From: Zea mays
Lineage: Eukaryota; Streptophyta; Magnoliopsida; Poales; Poaceae
Assembly (NCBI RefSeq): GCF_902167145.1
Contig: NC_050098.1
Location: 132,940,207-133,004,206, forward strand
Reading direction: 5' to 3'
Length of the DNA stretch: 64,000 nucleotides
Position numbers and translations under genes: made by a program. The notes below the pieces were generated by a model. That model had not been told where the DNA came from. It worked only from the letters and a program-made list of their open reading frames with translations, and did no database searches. The first letter of the stretch is position 1. Each line of letters starts with the position of its first letter. Shown piece after piece: positions 16,400 to 29,277 of the stretch.

Positions 16400-19300
16400 G
16401 AGAGAGTGGATTGGTGCTGCCCAAATGTCGTAGCGGTTTTCGATTATCATTGATGAATATGTATCTATAGTGCATGGAAACAATCTTGGCTTGTAGCATG
16501 AGTCTCAAGCCATGCCATACACCGTGCACGATGTTGTTTTCACGCGGCGTGCGCTACATGTAGCGATGCCCACCATGGACTGAGAAACGATGCAGACCAA
16601 GCATGCCTCTGGCCATGTGTCTCCCCTAACCACCTAATGCAAGTGCTTGAATAAAATTACAAAAACACGCATCAATTTATGTCAACAAATGCCTCCTAAA
16701 TTTGTTGCACCTTGATGATGCCTAGTGCTTTCCGTAGTTCTAGAATCCTCACCCGCCCTAGCGCCTTTATAAAGATTTTAGTGAGCTGCCCTTCCAACTA
16801 TAAGACTATGGGGAGGCTACGCTAGCAAAAAACAAATTTTTCGGCTACATAGAACCAATACCTACTACTATTATAGGTCACAGGATTGCCATTAGACATG
16901 CAGGGCAGCGAAAGCCATCTCGATGTAGACGAACGCTAAGCAGTGTCGTGCATTCATAGACGTCCTTCACTTCCTCACATGGTTCATCCTAGTGCTTCAG
17001 ATGTAGCACGTCAAAGGTATCCACATGTGTAGGGAGGAAGCACCACACACTGGACTGCTAGGTTCGCAATGGTGGTGTGGCGAGGGTGAGAGTGGCGCGG
17101 AGGCTGGTGTGCTAGTGGACGAATTAGGTTAACCCTAACCACGCCTCCACGCCTCATTATATAGGCGTCCTGATGGGCTTATGACTATGAGATCCATTAG
17201 AAACCCTAAAATCTAGTCTAATTCAGATCCTATTTGAATTAGGCTTCCTTCCCTTTAAGTGTGTGACCCTATAGGTTCATGTATATATAGGCATGGCCTG
17301 AGTACTCTTACTGAGCCCAATAATTGACATCAGCCTCTAGCAAGATATGTAAACTCCTATGTATACGTAAAGATCATATCAGATGAACCATCACAACATT
17401 ACATACATGTTGTTTCCTTTATTTTATGATATTTGGTCTGGCTCTAAGCTAACCTCTCTTTCTCAATACTGTGATTTCGAATCCTTTCATAGGTTAACAC
17501 TTTACCCTAGCACATTCATGCATTTCTTGATTCAGTCACTCGAGGGGCCCAAAGATATCTCCCTCACGTAGAGAGGGACAAATTCTGTCTTGATTGACCA
17601 TGCCTCACATCATGCTTCATAACAAATCCAACACTACATTTATAACTACCTAATTATGGAGTAGCATTTGATAGTCCCTGAGTAGGTTAATTCACATCTT
17701 GAAAACATGCGTGTACATATTGTAAAAGAGAACTATTGTGGCGGAACCGCCTGAATTATTCCAGCTTAAGTGCCCAAGTCGCACCCTTAAAGGCAGCAAC
17801 ACACTTAAACCGGAATAACTCGTCAGTCCCTCAGATCTAGTCCGATAAAGCCACTTATCCAGGATCGAATACCACTAGCTCACTCGAAGGTGAGGCACAG
17901 AGAAATACAATAAAGCATAATACCATAAATTAAGAAAGTATCATTAGTGATTACATTATCGGAGTTTCAGAAATAATAACCATAAATTTTAATGAAGCGG
18001 AAATAACTAACGGAGAAAACCGAGTAACATGTTGAAGCCTGGCGACACTACTCCTCCTGGTCCTCTCCAGCGGAAGCAGTAACCCACTTGACCGTCTATC
18101 CCGGTGGCAGGGATGAAGCCAAGTCACACGATCAAGGAGGTACCTGCAAAAATTATGCCACAAGCAAGGCTGAGTATACTAATGCTCAGCTAGACTTACC
18201 CGGTGTGAGGAGTCTAATCCTCTACCTCTAGACCATGAAGTTGTTTGGCTGAGGGGTTTGGTTTGCCAAAAGCACTAGATGAGTCTAAAATCAAATTTTA
18301 GCTTTTCAAGTTCTAGGATAATAATTTTAGACTAGATGAGTACCTAGCTATTCATACATGGTATCAAACATTATATCAATCAACATATTTTGAAAGTAAC
18401 CTCATTTCACTTCTTACTCGATGCAGCAGCATGGATCAAGCAGTCTCATTAGCTGCGAGAAGTAGACGATTCGAATCGAGTTTTAGCCTTGCAAGGTAAA
18501 TCTAAACACACGACGTGGCGAGGCACTCCGTCCCCACACACATCAACCATCCCCATCGATTCCCTGTCAACAGAAAGGGGCTCACGCCTTGGCGTACAAT
18601 GCCCCACTGACCCCGACTGACGTCGTGCAGTGACCGCACTTGTACCCACCATAACCGGAATGGGACACTACATCTTAGGTCGCGTGAGGAGGGCAATCTG
18701 CAGGCAGGTTCACTAAGGTACTAGGATTGCCGATTTACCATATTTCTCGGCATGTGTTTAGTACGTTCAAACGGCTGACACACGGTACCACACATTAATC
18801 CTTATTCCAATTTCCTTCTCGTTGACAACGCATCGCCATGGATCATTGTCCACAGACCATCATCATTCTGATATAAAAATGGCTACAACCAATTCTTGAC
18901 CTCGCGCGAGTGCTAGAAAAATCACTCGATTTCTACCGAGATCCCTAATTAGTAAAGCAGCTACTCGACCTAGCATACTAGTATCCATCTCAAAAGGAAT
19001 CCTGAGTTCATGCAACTAGGGTTTCAGGCAACTCCTACACTTAAGTGCACAGTACAAGCCTACAAACATTAAGTGCAGTAAAATAGCATATATAATGGTT
19101 ATGCATAAAACCGGGGCTTGCCTGGAATTTAACACTAGATAGTGTCTGCTAGATGACGCTCGCTCGACGAGCATCCACTGGTTAAGCCCATTCTTCAGGT
19201 CGTCCACCAACTGCATCTTGTTGTTGGCACCACATCACTTGCACGCTCATCATCTCTCGGTCCTAAATGAGATGCAAGATGCATATGTATGAATATAATG

Positions 19301-19899
19301 AAAGTAGAACAAGATATTCAAAGACACAGTGGCGAACTAAACATTAAATTGGAAGACATCGTAAACAACCATATGCTAGTATTAGCTATCTACACTTCAT
19401 CGACCGCACCACATCAACACCACTGGAAGGACGAAGATTAATACCTATAATTAACGAACACAACACGACATCACGAGTACAAGAATTTATCACGTTCACT
19501 TTAATCATCCATTAGTTACCTAACATTAAATTAGTTAAGTCCATAAGTGCGCTACGACTTATATATAGGCATACTTAGTTGACAAGGAACTAGACACTTA
19601 TTTGGGCTTTACAATTATTCACTAGGCAAACACTTATTAGACCTTAACCAATTTAGTTCATTAATTTAGCGAGACATGTACTAGTTACCTATATACTTAG
19701 GCTTAATTATATTAGTTATATTATCATTACTGCGTGTTCAACCAAAATCAAAACGAGGAAACAGTCGACTCGAGCCAAACACAACAGAGTAGAGCAATCC
19801 ACCAAACATAACAAAGTTAAGACAGTAGTACAACACTTGCTTGTTTTAATCATAACTCTTCAAATATTAAGGATAAAAGACAGTGTGTGCAAGGTCAAA

Positions 19900-20620
19900 A
19901 GTGCAAACACGACAGCTCTGTCCAGATTTGAACAGATTCAGACTTGCGACTTTGAAAATCCATAACTAGAGATTCATGCACCCAATTCAGGTTATCCCAG
20001 ATTTTATAGAAAGATAATTAAATTGCCAACAAAACATTTTTAAACATCTTAAGGTGATTCAATATGCAATTAAGGATAAAAGACACTAGAAGACTTTGTT
20101 GTCCAGATTTGGACAGATTCAGTGTTCACACTTTAAACATCCATAACTTAATCTTCAGATCACCAAAAAGAGTGATCCAAGACTTTTTGGAAAGCTTAGC
20201 AAAAGTACTACATAACCTTTATAATCACCAAGAAGTGATTCTATGTTTAACTAAACCAAACAATTCAGTTTTCGAAATCTGTTCTGACAGTGGACAGAAC
20301 ACAGCAACCATTTTGTAAAATTCATAACTCTTAAACTATCAGGCCTATGGTCATGAAATTGTAACACAAGAAAGATAAGAAAAGCACCTACAACTTTCTT
20401 ATAACGACCATGAACTGATTCTAACATTAACGTAAGCAAACAATGCAATCTCTGAAATCTGTACAGAAATTGGACAGATTCAGTTACTGAATTTGTGAGA
20501 AGCATAACTTCTAAACAATCAGACTTATGGCTGTCAAAATTTAACACAAGTCAGATAACAAAGTTATCTACAACTTTTCTATATGACTTTTCTACAGAAA
20601 ACATGATTTAGTTCATTAGA
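19900..20620 (-). repeat. Degenerate 180-bp tandem repeat, four units, in the solo LTR
   Basis: A motif of the form GNNCAGA...TGGACAG is at about 19920, 20101, 20281 and 20461, followed each time by CATAACT and then a CACAAG or related block. The spacing is 180-181 bp. The last unit is also present in the truncated 3' LTR at 4810-5000. The copies are diverged, so this is an old amplification inside the LTR. Confidence 0.7.
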
Positions 20621-23132
20621 CAAATAGCACGGTGAAAACAGTGAGTGCAGCCCAAAACAGCAACTATATTTCACTTCATTTTCCACCTAGTCTTTACAAT
20701 TACCATCCACTCGCTACTCTAGCTGTTTTAACACTTAACTATAGTTATTTAATCGATGGCGGGATGGCTACAAAGTCATGCCATCACTTCACCACACAAT
20801 CCAATTTTACTAAACAATTCTGATCGAACTCGTCAACTGACCAATTGAATTCTAAACTATATTTTTTATCGCCGCTACACCACATATCACAACATAGGCT
20901 AATTTAATCATACTTCACATGACAATTTATACAGAGTCGCAGAGTAACAATAACAATAACACATAGGTGAGCGGCATTTCTTTATGACTTTCAGCTAAGC
21001 CTCCAATAGACGACATGATGACTACGAAGGCATGTCACCATTTCATCACACTCATTCATCTCCTATATGGGCACTAATTCATTTCTTGCGACATACTCAC
21101 TCACAATCAATCCTCACTACAGAAAACATACATACTTATTTATGCGTAGAACATAACACTGCTTGAGATAAAATGTCATTATAAACACATTACACATAAT
21201 TGCATTACAAACCTACTTGTCCACTCGAAAACATCTATTCGAAGCAATGAACACAACTGTACACTATGCGCGATGTGAAATTCAATGAACGTATAAGGTG
21301 TATTGACTCGACTTACAAATATAGAGGAAGTGATGACTACCTCGGCATGTCACCATTTCTCTAATTAAGCTGAGACAATTTCTACCATCGACTAAGAGTT
21401 CTAAGTATCATCATTACTTTTCACGCACAAATAAACCTCAACTTAACACCTGTGACACCGATGGATTTTTTTACTAAACTCATCATGCGCATAACCCCGT
21501 CTCGCATACAACCATATTGTGGCGTGTACTCGAGACACTTGATCCATGTAGCGCAACCATATATACGATGCACCAAGGCACACACACACATACGTGCACT
21601 AATTCAATCCTCACATCACTTGTATTTCCAAACTTACTCATCACATTAAACAAGCATGACACATCCATTTCTCTAAGCTCCCTATGCATCCATACATACA
21701 CTCGTTGGCTTTTCAAACGCAAACACATCTATGCGTACCACTTTCTCCTCCATGAATTTCGATTCGCATACAACATATTCACACCCATATTCGCACATCG
21801 ACCAATTTATACGAATCGTAAACCACCAATCTCTAACTCAAAATCACCATGCTTTTACTTCCCAATTCATGAACGCATACATGTTTATCATATGACCGAG
21901 TATTTCAACAAGCACTCTACAACATAGCCTCATCACGCATAATTTGTACTAAGAATCTACTTGACCACCCGAAGCGTCTACTCAAAATACTGAACACAAC
22001 CTTACTACGACCTACCACCAAACATTTCAACCACATATATTCATTTCATTAATTGAGTCGATCGAGAGTGACATGCAACAGCTCACCATAAACAAACTCA
22101 ATCGGTGTTTGTAAGAACGATGGTGATTCCGATTTGTGCATAGCTCCGCACATCTGACGAGCGTTGAGCAGCTTGCCTTCTCCTCCACACAAAACATGGG
22201 ATTCCTCTCCTCCACAAAAAAAGCACACATACACAATTAATCACAGGAAAACAACGCCGATGTGGAATCGAACAAGGATCATCGCGGTCTCACCGGGGGT
22301 GAACGACGTCGATGTTGGGGCTGTGTAAAAAACAACAAACACCTGGTGAGCATCAACGGTGCTGCAACAACACATCTCCCTCTCAGGCATTATGTCGAAC
22401 AACCTGCGCACGACGAAAAGGAGCAAGGGGAGGGGCTGTCCTGGGAAGAAGACAGAGGCGCTGTCCTTGGGATCCATGGGGAAGAAGGTCCCCAGTGTTG
22501 GCTGTGTGGGGAGGATGAGAGGAGTCCGGCTGGCTTCCATGGGAGATGTAGGGCGCAGGGAACAACAGGGGATGGCACCGCTGTTACTAGGGCCTGGATG
22601 CGAGCAGGGGTGGCATGCCCACGGAGAAGCTCCTGCGCGCTGGGGAGAAGGGCTCCCTGCTGCCGAACGTCGTGGAGAAGGGGGGTGCCATGGGCGACGG
22701 CGAGCTCACTGCTCGAGCTCGGACCAGAGAAGGTCCGCGCCATGGCTGGAGCAAAGGGGCCCGTGGCCAAGGGGAGAGCAGGGGTGAGAGAAGCTCGTTC
22801 GCGCCTTGGACAACAGAGGGAATCTGCCTGCTGGGGGGTTCATAGGGGCGCGCACCGGGGGAAAGGGTGGCTTCCTGCTGCCATGCCTGAAAGGGGCGCC
22901 ATGGGGAGAGGTGGACGACCGTTGGCCTGGGGGAGAGGCGCCGAGCGCCATGGTGGCCGAGGGGAGGAGGGGCGCGGTCCCTGGGCAGAGAGGAGGGAGC
23001 CAGATGAAGGAGGAAGAAGGCCGGCTGCTGCCGCACGAGGGAGAAGAAGCTCCACGGGAGAGAAGATTGAGAGAAAAAGAAAGTGGCGACTAGGGGGTAG
23101 ATGGATAAAAGCCAAGCAAGGAAGGAGCACCT

Positions 23133-23142
23133 CTATTTATAG
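23133..23142 (-). promoter_or_regulatory. TATA box of the 6.1-kb solo LTR
   Basis: The minus strand reads CTATAAATAG, about 740 bp after the LTR start and directly before the GC-rich leader. It matches the box at 8393-8402 in sequence and context. Confidence 0.6.
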
Positions 23143-24183
23143 AAAATTGCTAGGGTTAGGGTTTCTTAGTGGGCTGGGCTGGCTGGGCTGGCCCAAAACA
23201 CTTAATCGGGTTGCGCTAATTATTTCCCGGAATAAAAATGCTCCTGCGAAATTCGTCTGTGCAGAGACAGGGCGAAATAGAGTTCGGAAGATCGGGCGAT
23301 TAACTCGACCAAGAGTTTGATTTGACTTCGCTCGGCAATAATTCCCCACGCATTGTTCGAAAATAAATCGTCTTGAGATATGACCGGCTTTTGGATTTAT
23401 GATTGAAGGAGACAAACCGCGACATTTAAAAAACATCGCCGATGTTGATTTTTGAATTCGGATCGAACACAGAGGTATTAAGCCGGGTCGGATAAGAATC
23501 TATTTGAGGACAACACATTGGAGATTCTGCTTGAGGATACGAACTCAGATTAATTTTTGGATATAGATCGAACATCGAGAAATTGGATTCGGACACAGCT
23601 CGACTAGCAAATGTCGAGCGCTTGATCAAATGAGCTTTAGACGAGATTGAAAAATTGAGATTGATTAGCGAGTTTGCATTCGTGCCGAGAATTAAAAGTT
23701 TTAACAGGCTCCGAATTCAGCCTTTTGTGAGACTAAATAACTCCGACTTCGGTGAAATGTGAATGAATAGTCTGGATAATCAGAGACATACGTGAGCGAG
23801 AAATAGAAATTTTCACTAAGCACCCGAGATAGGATAAATCTCCCGACATAACATGAAGTAGACACCTGGGGTGTCACAATTATATTACAAAACTCATGTT
23901 GGCCCACTCCAGCCTCATGTCATACATGCGCCTACATTATTAGTTTTACATCTTTACGTTCATGACTTGTGAAACATAGTCATCAACTAATACATGTGCT
24001 AGTCATCTAATATGACCAGGTACATCTTTTAGAATAACCATACATGTAAAGAATCTCACAAACAATTCCCATAATTGCTAATCAATCCAAGGTGCCTTTC
24101 ATGGATATTCAATTAAGAAATATATCATCGATACAAAAAATATGTTCATCTCTATTATTATTTCTAGGGCATATTTCTAACAC

Positions 24184-26470
24184 CAACGTGATCCACCTTC
24201 CTATCCTCAATGCATTCACGAATGAAGTGGTCAGACTGCTCCCAAGATATGCTTGTTGTGTTCATCATGCACTGGATTCTTGCTTAGAGTGATTGCGGAC
24301 ATGTTGTCCATGAGTAGCTTCACTAGTGCCTCCTTTGTTCCCAACAAATCACTCACCAGACGTCTCAACCAAATGCCTTGACAAGATGATAATGTTGCTG
24401 CCACATATTCAACTTCATGGATGATAGTGTTATAATATTTTTTATGAAGTCCAAGTGATCAGACTGCTCCCAATATAATATACAACACATGTGATGCTCT
24501 TTCTGTCTTTTGGATCACCAGCAAAGTAACTATCACTATACCCAACCAAAATGACTTTTAGTTCAACATCCCTTACATATCTTCACCCATACCCACTAGT
24601 TCCTTTTAAACACATTAGAATATGTTTCACAGTAGCCCAATGTTCCTTGCTTGGGACCTCCATAAATCAACTGACAACACCTACTGCATATGCATGGTCA
24701 AGTCTAGTGTTGGCAATGTACTTGAGATTCCCAATTACATTTTGATATGTAATTTATCCACAACTTCATCACCTTCCTTGGACTTGTAGAGTTGAGCCAA
24801 GCTTACATAGGTGTTGCATGCGTTACAATCCATCATTCCAAAAGACTTGAGTATCTTAACTGCATATGCACTCTGACTCAAAGTGGTTCCACTACCTCCT
24901 TGCTTCACTTCAATTCCCATGTAATAGCTGAGGAGACCAAGATCACTCATACTAAATCTTCTCTTCATCTCTTGCTTAAAATGATTAATGACACTAACAT
25001 CTGGCCTAAAGATAATTAAATCATCAACATACATCCCCACAATCAAGAAAGATTTGCTATTGCTTTTCTTGTAAACATGTTCAAGTTTGCTTCTCATAAA
25101 ACTAAGAGCAATTAACTCTTTGTCAAGCTTGGCATTCCAAGCCCTAGGTACCTACCTCAAACCATAGAGTGTCTTGTTTAATTTGAGCACTTTGTCTCCC
25201 TTATGAATCACGAACCGTAGAGGTTACAGCACAAACATAGTTTCATTTAAGTCGCCATTCAAAAATGCAGATTCCACATACATATGATGTACTTCCCATC
25301 CACCTTGTGCTAGCAAAGCTAGCAACAATCTCACTATTTCAATCTTGGCCACAGGAGCAAATACTCCATCGAAATCCACTCCTTGGTGTTGTTGAGCATA
25401 ACCCTTTGCTACTAATCTTTCCTTATGCGTAACAATATTTCCCTAGGATTTTCTTAACTTTGAACACATATTTTAAACCTATGGCCTTATGCTTTGATGG
25501 TAGATCACACATCTCCCATGTTCTGTTGCTTTCAATGTGCTGCAGCTTAGCCTACATAGCTCCTCTCCAACACACCTCAGTCATTGCCTCCTCTACAGTT
25601 CTAGGCTCTTCTGTAGCAAATAGACACAACCCACTATACTCAAGACCATGTACCTATTATGTTGTGTCAAGCAAGTTTGGAATGGTTCTGTACATTCTTG
25701 GTACCCCATATGTATCTATAGAAGCATTTGCTGGTGGTGTTGCCCACTGAAATGTGCTGGTAGTGTTGACCCATGCGGTGTATTCAGTGGTGAGCCAAGA
25801 GTGCCTGTCTATACCACAATTGATGGAGTTGACACAACAGTCGAAGTTGGTCCATTCTCTAAAACTCCTGGTAGCTCATGCTCATTGATATAGTCTATTA
25901 TCAGATAATGGTCAGTGACGACATAGGGGACTGTAGCTTCACCATCCTAACTGCAACTTACCTCCACCCATTTCCATCCTTACTTCTCATCGAATACCAT
26001 AGCTCTAGTCACCATCAGCTTGTTAACTAGGTCATACACTCGGTATCCCTTTGTCCCCAGTTCATAACCAAGAAACACCCCTAGGACTAATATATCTATG
26101 CCAATTTTGTGGCACATGGTCCAACCTTATTGGCATAAGCAAGACATCCAAATGTTTGCAAGTGCCTTACACTTGGCTTCTTGCCAAACTAGGCTTTATA
26201 TGGGGTCTTACCATTCAGACTCTTTGTTATTTAGCAAATATACTACTTCCTTCACGGCTTCCTACTAGAACCTCCTTAGCCCCTACAAACTCTTGAGCAA
26301 GCAATGTGCCATCTCCACGATTATATGATTCCATTGTTCTACTACACCATTGTATTGGGTAGACTACAGAGTTGTGGTGGTCTGATGCCATATTGATTAT
26401 AGAACAATACAAACACACCTTAGTAGAACTCCTCCCACAATCTATTCTAAAACTATCATATGACATGTAG
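24184..26470 (-). pseudogene. Copia polyprotein remnant (integrase C-part, RT, RNase H)
   Basis: In minus-strand order, an integrase/linker piece ending GVFLGYELGTKGYRVYD (about 26100-25990) is followed by an RT block with GMYVDDLIIF (about 25060-25030, the catalytic YVDD of copia RT). A frame then runs to about 24735 with the copia-type MSDLGLLSYYMGIEV segment. RNase H traces follow to about 24200, near an LTR starting at 24183. The longest open piece is 120 codons (25097-24735); stops and frameshifts occur throughout. The product would be the polymerase of a copia retrotransposon in a cytoplasmic virus-like particle. Gag, protease and the integrase core are missing, so it is dead. Confidence 0.85.
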
Positions 26471-26880
26471 TCCCCTCAGTACATTATACTACAGAAATAG
26501 TTGATATTGCAACTTCAACTGATCTACGACATAGTGTGAAGTTATGTGATTGTTTTAGATTGAAATTGATCCCGTAAAGTGATGAACATGATAAATGGTG
26601 TTGTGCATATTTGTGGTTTTGATATTGATGTAACACACTCGTGTAAGTTGTGTTGCATGAGTTGATTTCGAGTGTGCTTGTCCATGGTTGCATGTATTGT
26701 TCAAGTGTAAGCATTGCTTGAGGCTCTCTTCCTTGGAACGTTGGATGTGCATGGGCTGGTGCTTGGCCAAAGAGGAACGTGAGGAAGGTTGTATTTTGCA
26801 TTTTAGCCCTTTTTGTATAAGATTTTCACAATACTCCCTTTTTTATTTGAATTCAATTTTGTCAATGATTATGGCACTGA
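26471..26880. other. Unassigned segment between copia remnant and MULE
   Basis: AT-rich, no domain recognised. Short frames on both strands look random. It may contain the left terminal inverted repeat of the MULE, but I could not match it to the right end by eye. Confidence 0.4.
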
Positions 26881-27074
26881 GGTTATTGTCTCGACACTAA
26901 TATCGATGGCGTTAAGGTCCTTGCTCACTGTGGTGAGTGGTGCTTATGTGGCCAGAGGTCGATGCCAATGGTCATGGCACCGAGCTTAGCGCCATGGATT
27001 TAGGCGCTGACCCTGGGCGTCGTAGATCTTCGCGTTGAGCTTGGTGCCATGACCATTGGCCTTGAGCACCAATG

Positions 27075-27082
27075 TATAAATA
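27075..27082 (+). promoter_or_regulatory. TATA box of the convergent MULE-linked gene
   Basis: TATAAATA lies about 240 bp before the first ATG (27320). Upstream is a block rich in GGCGCCATGG-like words that recur with variation between 26900 and 27070. Confidence 0.5.
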
Positions 27083-27319
27083 GCACCCCCTCCAACATAC
27101 GGTGTTCTGTTTATATCCGTCATCTCGTTTTTGCTCGTCCTCCCCATGCCATTCATCCTCCAAGATCAGCAGCGTTGACCTTAGAAACTCGTATTTGATC
27201 GTTTGTTCTTCGGTGGCAAGAAAATCTCACTCAGTGATTAGGTTTATTCGTGTGTCTGCCTTTGATTGTTAGGGTTAAGGATGTGAACCATTTCTAATTT
27301 TTTTATTATCAAATCGTAG

Positions 27320-27988
27320 AATGTCTAGGCATGGTAAAGCTGCTAAACCAAGGTAACCATTGTATATAATACATCATCAAATCGTAGTGATTCTTATAAA
27401 AACATATTGAAATTTAGGAAGGGTCCATTGACCAAAAATTCCTTCAACTCGCTGCCTCTTCCAAGTGGAGTTCAGTGTCTGTGTTTTTCAAGTGATCCAT
27501 GCAAGGATGCCAAGTTCGAGGAATATGACACGTACAAGCAGAGGTATTAGATTTGTGCGAACTATGTTTTTGAGTCAATGATTGCTCATCGCCGCATTAA
27601 CTTGATGGTGAGACTTTTATTTCCTAACATTTATCGCTTTTAATACCAAGCAATGCATGTTTTATTTGGCACCTAACAAATGTATGCTTTGTAAAATCCA
27701 CTGCTCGGTGATTTTGAGCAAAGGATTGACACTGAGATACCTCAGAAAGACAAGGAGTGGATGGAGGAGATAAAGAAGTGGGATGCAGAGGACAAGGTGA
27801 AAATGCAGAAGAAATAAGAGGAGCTTGCGGCCGAGCAACAACAGGCAGAAGAGATGGAAATGAGGCATGTTGCTATGTATAGGGAGGAAAATGAGAAGAA
27901 CCTTGAGCCTGCATACCGTTCGAAGGAAGCAATGGAGGAGAACCCTAATTCTTTTAGGAAGGGAAAGTGGCCTCATTGCACTCACTAG
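27320..27988 (+). pseudogene. MULE-linked second gene, zinc-finger-like, broken
   Basis: Exon 1 (27320-27351) starts MSRHGKAAKPR and ends at a GT donor. Exon 2 (27418-27606) starts after an AG acceptor and carries the Cys pattern CLCFSSDPCKD followed by EEYDTYKQRY. The last exon (about 27698-27988) encodes a charged, coiled-coil-like tail ending EENPNSFRKGKWPHCTH. I recall similar grass transposon-linked hypothetical proteins with a Cys-rich N-part and this FRKGKWP tail, but I cannot name a function. Breaks: TAG at 27548-27550, where a Trp is expected after RY; TAA at 27815-27817; and no clear acceptor for the last exon. It is convergent with the MURA-like remnant. Confidence 0.55.
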
Positions 27989-29269
27989 TCTTGGTGCAAA
28001 TGAAACTTACTAGAAGGGATCTATGCCAAAGGGATATCCTTAGGAGAATCTGGCTCGAGCTCTTGAGGCCCACAATCATCACCTAGCTCAGATAATTGGA
28101 TCACATTGGGGGCAGATTGAGCAACATGCACGGTGGGCGCGACCTCCACAGCACAATCAAAGCTTTCCTCTTCAAGGCGATGATCAACTATGACCCACCG
28201 CATCACTACATTCAAAACTTGCAATTGGGTCTTCATAGTAGATCAAACATAATTCTCCCATTCCTCCTAACACCTAATTGGGATGACACGTCTTATAACG
28301 TTTGGTGGAGGAACTAGTTTAAGTACACCCTGAACGACAATGTCATCATTTCCATGACAACCTAGATCTGCCCTAGACTTTGCAACCAACTCACTAAAGG
28401 AGGGTCTATCTGTAACACCCCAGGTGTTACCCAAAGCCCTGGCTCAATACATGCACCTATGACCTATTATCACATGTGTTTAAGTGGGAAGAAGGGGCAC
28501 CAAAACTTTAGAAACCATGGCTTAATTAAGTGATGATCATGACAGAAGGAATACCCTAGCTTTTCATGTATCTTCACCTTGGAAAAAGATGCTCAAACCC
28601 TAGACCCCCTCTTGAGCCATTAGACCCCCAAGCATTGGACTAGTGGGAAAACTATGCAAATGACCAATTCATGACTTAAACCTTTTACCAAGGTTGAAGT
28701 ACATTTATATATCTACAAGAAAGAGTAAGGGAGTTATTCCAAAAAGATTCCACAAAATTCCCAAATTAAGCACCCAAGTGAAGAGCACTCAAGAGCAACC
28801 AAATTTCCTCTAAGTTAAAAATCAGCCCCCTTCTAAAGATTAGAGTTGTTCACTTAGTTGCTGGCGCCAAATCCACATGGTCCAATTGACAAAAAGGAGC
28901 CAAATTACCCAAGGCACACCCCTGAAAATTTTGAAACCAAACCAGAACCATTTGACATGGTTTGACACCAGTTTTGTCTCGGGTTGAACAGTGCCGACAA
29001 CCCTGACTTGGCGCCACCATATCTCCCAAACCAGACCCAATCTTCCCTTAGAACTCACATGAACTAGGTAGCCCTAGGTGCAGAGAAGAGATCTTACAAA
29101 AGTCTTATGGCAAGATTCGCACGTTTGGCTGTTTAGCAAGAGCTAGAACTCGAGTAGAAAGAAACGGCCACGTGTTCGACGTGCCCTGGCAATCCAAGAG
29201 CACACCCCGGCGCTTGGCCCAGCGCGCGCCACACCGCGCGACGCCTAACCCTGTGCCCACGCCCGCGCC

Positions 29270-29277
29270 TATAAAGC
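29270..29277 (+). promoter_or_regulatory. TATA box of the 4.3-kb solo LTR
   Basis: TATAAAGC at 29270 is in GC-rich context, about 860 bp into the LTR, and is followed by a GC-rich leader to about 29860. The layout is the same as in the other giant LTRs. Confidence 0.5.

Larger units (their letters stand above)
17737..23878 (-). mobile_element. 6.1-kb solo LTR of the giant-LTR family
   Basis: The left edge TGTGGCGGAACCGCC and right edge GGGGTGTCACA are the same termini as the LARD-like 5' LTR. It aligns with that LTR at the U5 side (17737 to about 19290 against 10877 to about 12490), in the middle (21000-21540 against 13500-13990) and at the U3 side (23130-23878). Neither edge is followed by a PBS or PPT. 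The flanks ACTAT and ATTAT agree at 4 of 5 bases, a decayed TSD. It keeps the TATA box and GC-rich leader that the LARD-like 5' LTR lacks, so 6.1 kb is probably nearer the full LTR length. Confidence 0.75.
16292..24183 (-). repeat. 3' LTR of the copia element, split by a solo LTR
   Basis: The two parts, 16292-17736 and 23879-24183, add up to about 1750 bp. The termini are perfect 8-bp inverted repeats. A minus-strand TATATATA-type box lies near 17281-17290. The nested insert lies between left flank ACTAT and right flank ATTAT. Confidence 0.65.
16292..26470 (-). mobile_element. Decayed Ty1/copia element, minus strand
   Basis: A minus-strand copia polyprotein remnant (24184-26470) is followed, in transcription direction, by an LTR that starts at 24183 with TGTTAGAAATATGCCC and ends at 16292. 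The LTR termini form the 8-bp inverted pair TGTTAGAA / TTCTAACA. The start resembles Angela/BARE-type copia LTRs (recalled, unchecked). A 6.1-kb solo LTR (17737-23878) splits the LTR. The 5' LTR, gag, protease and first half of integrase are missing, so the element is truncated near 26470. Confidence 0.7.

Noticed and set aside
22262..23320. A 352-codon plus-strand frame
   Set aside because: It is antisense to the GC-rich LTR leader, rich in Gly/Arg/Glu from base composition, and runs over the TATA box region.
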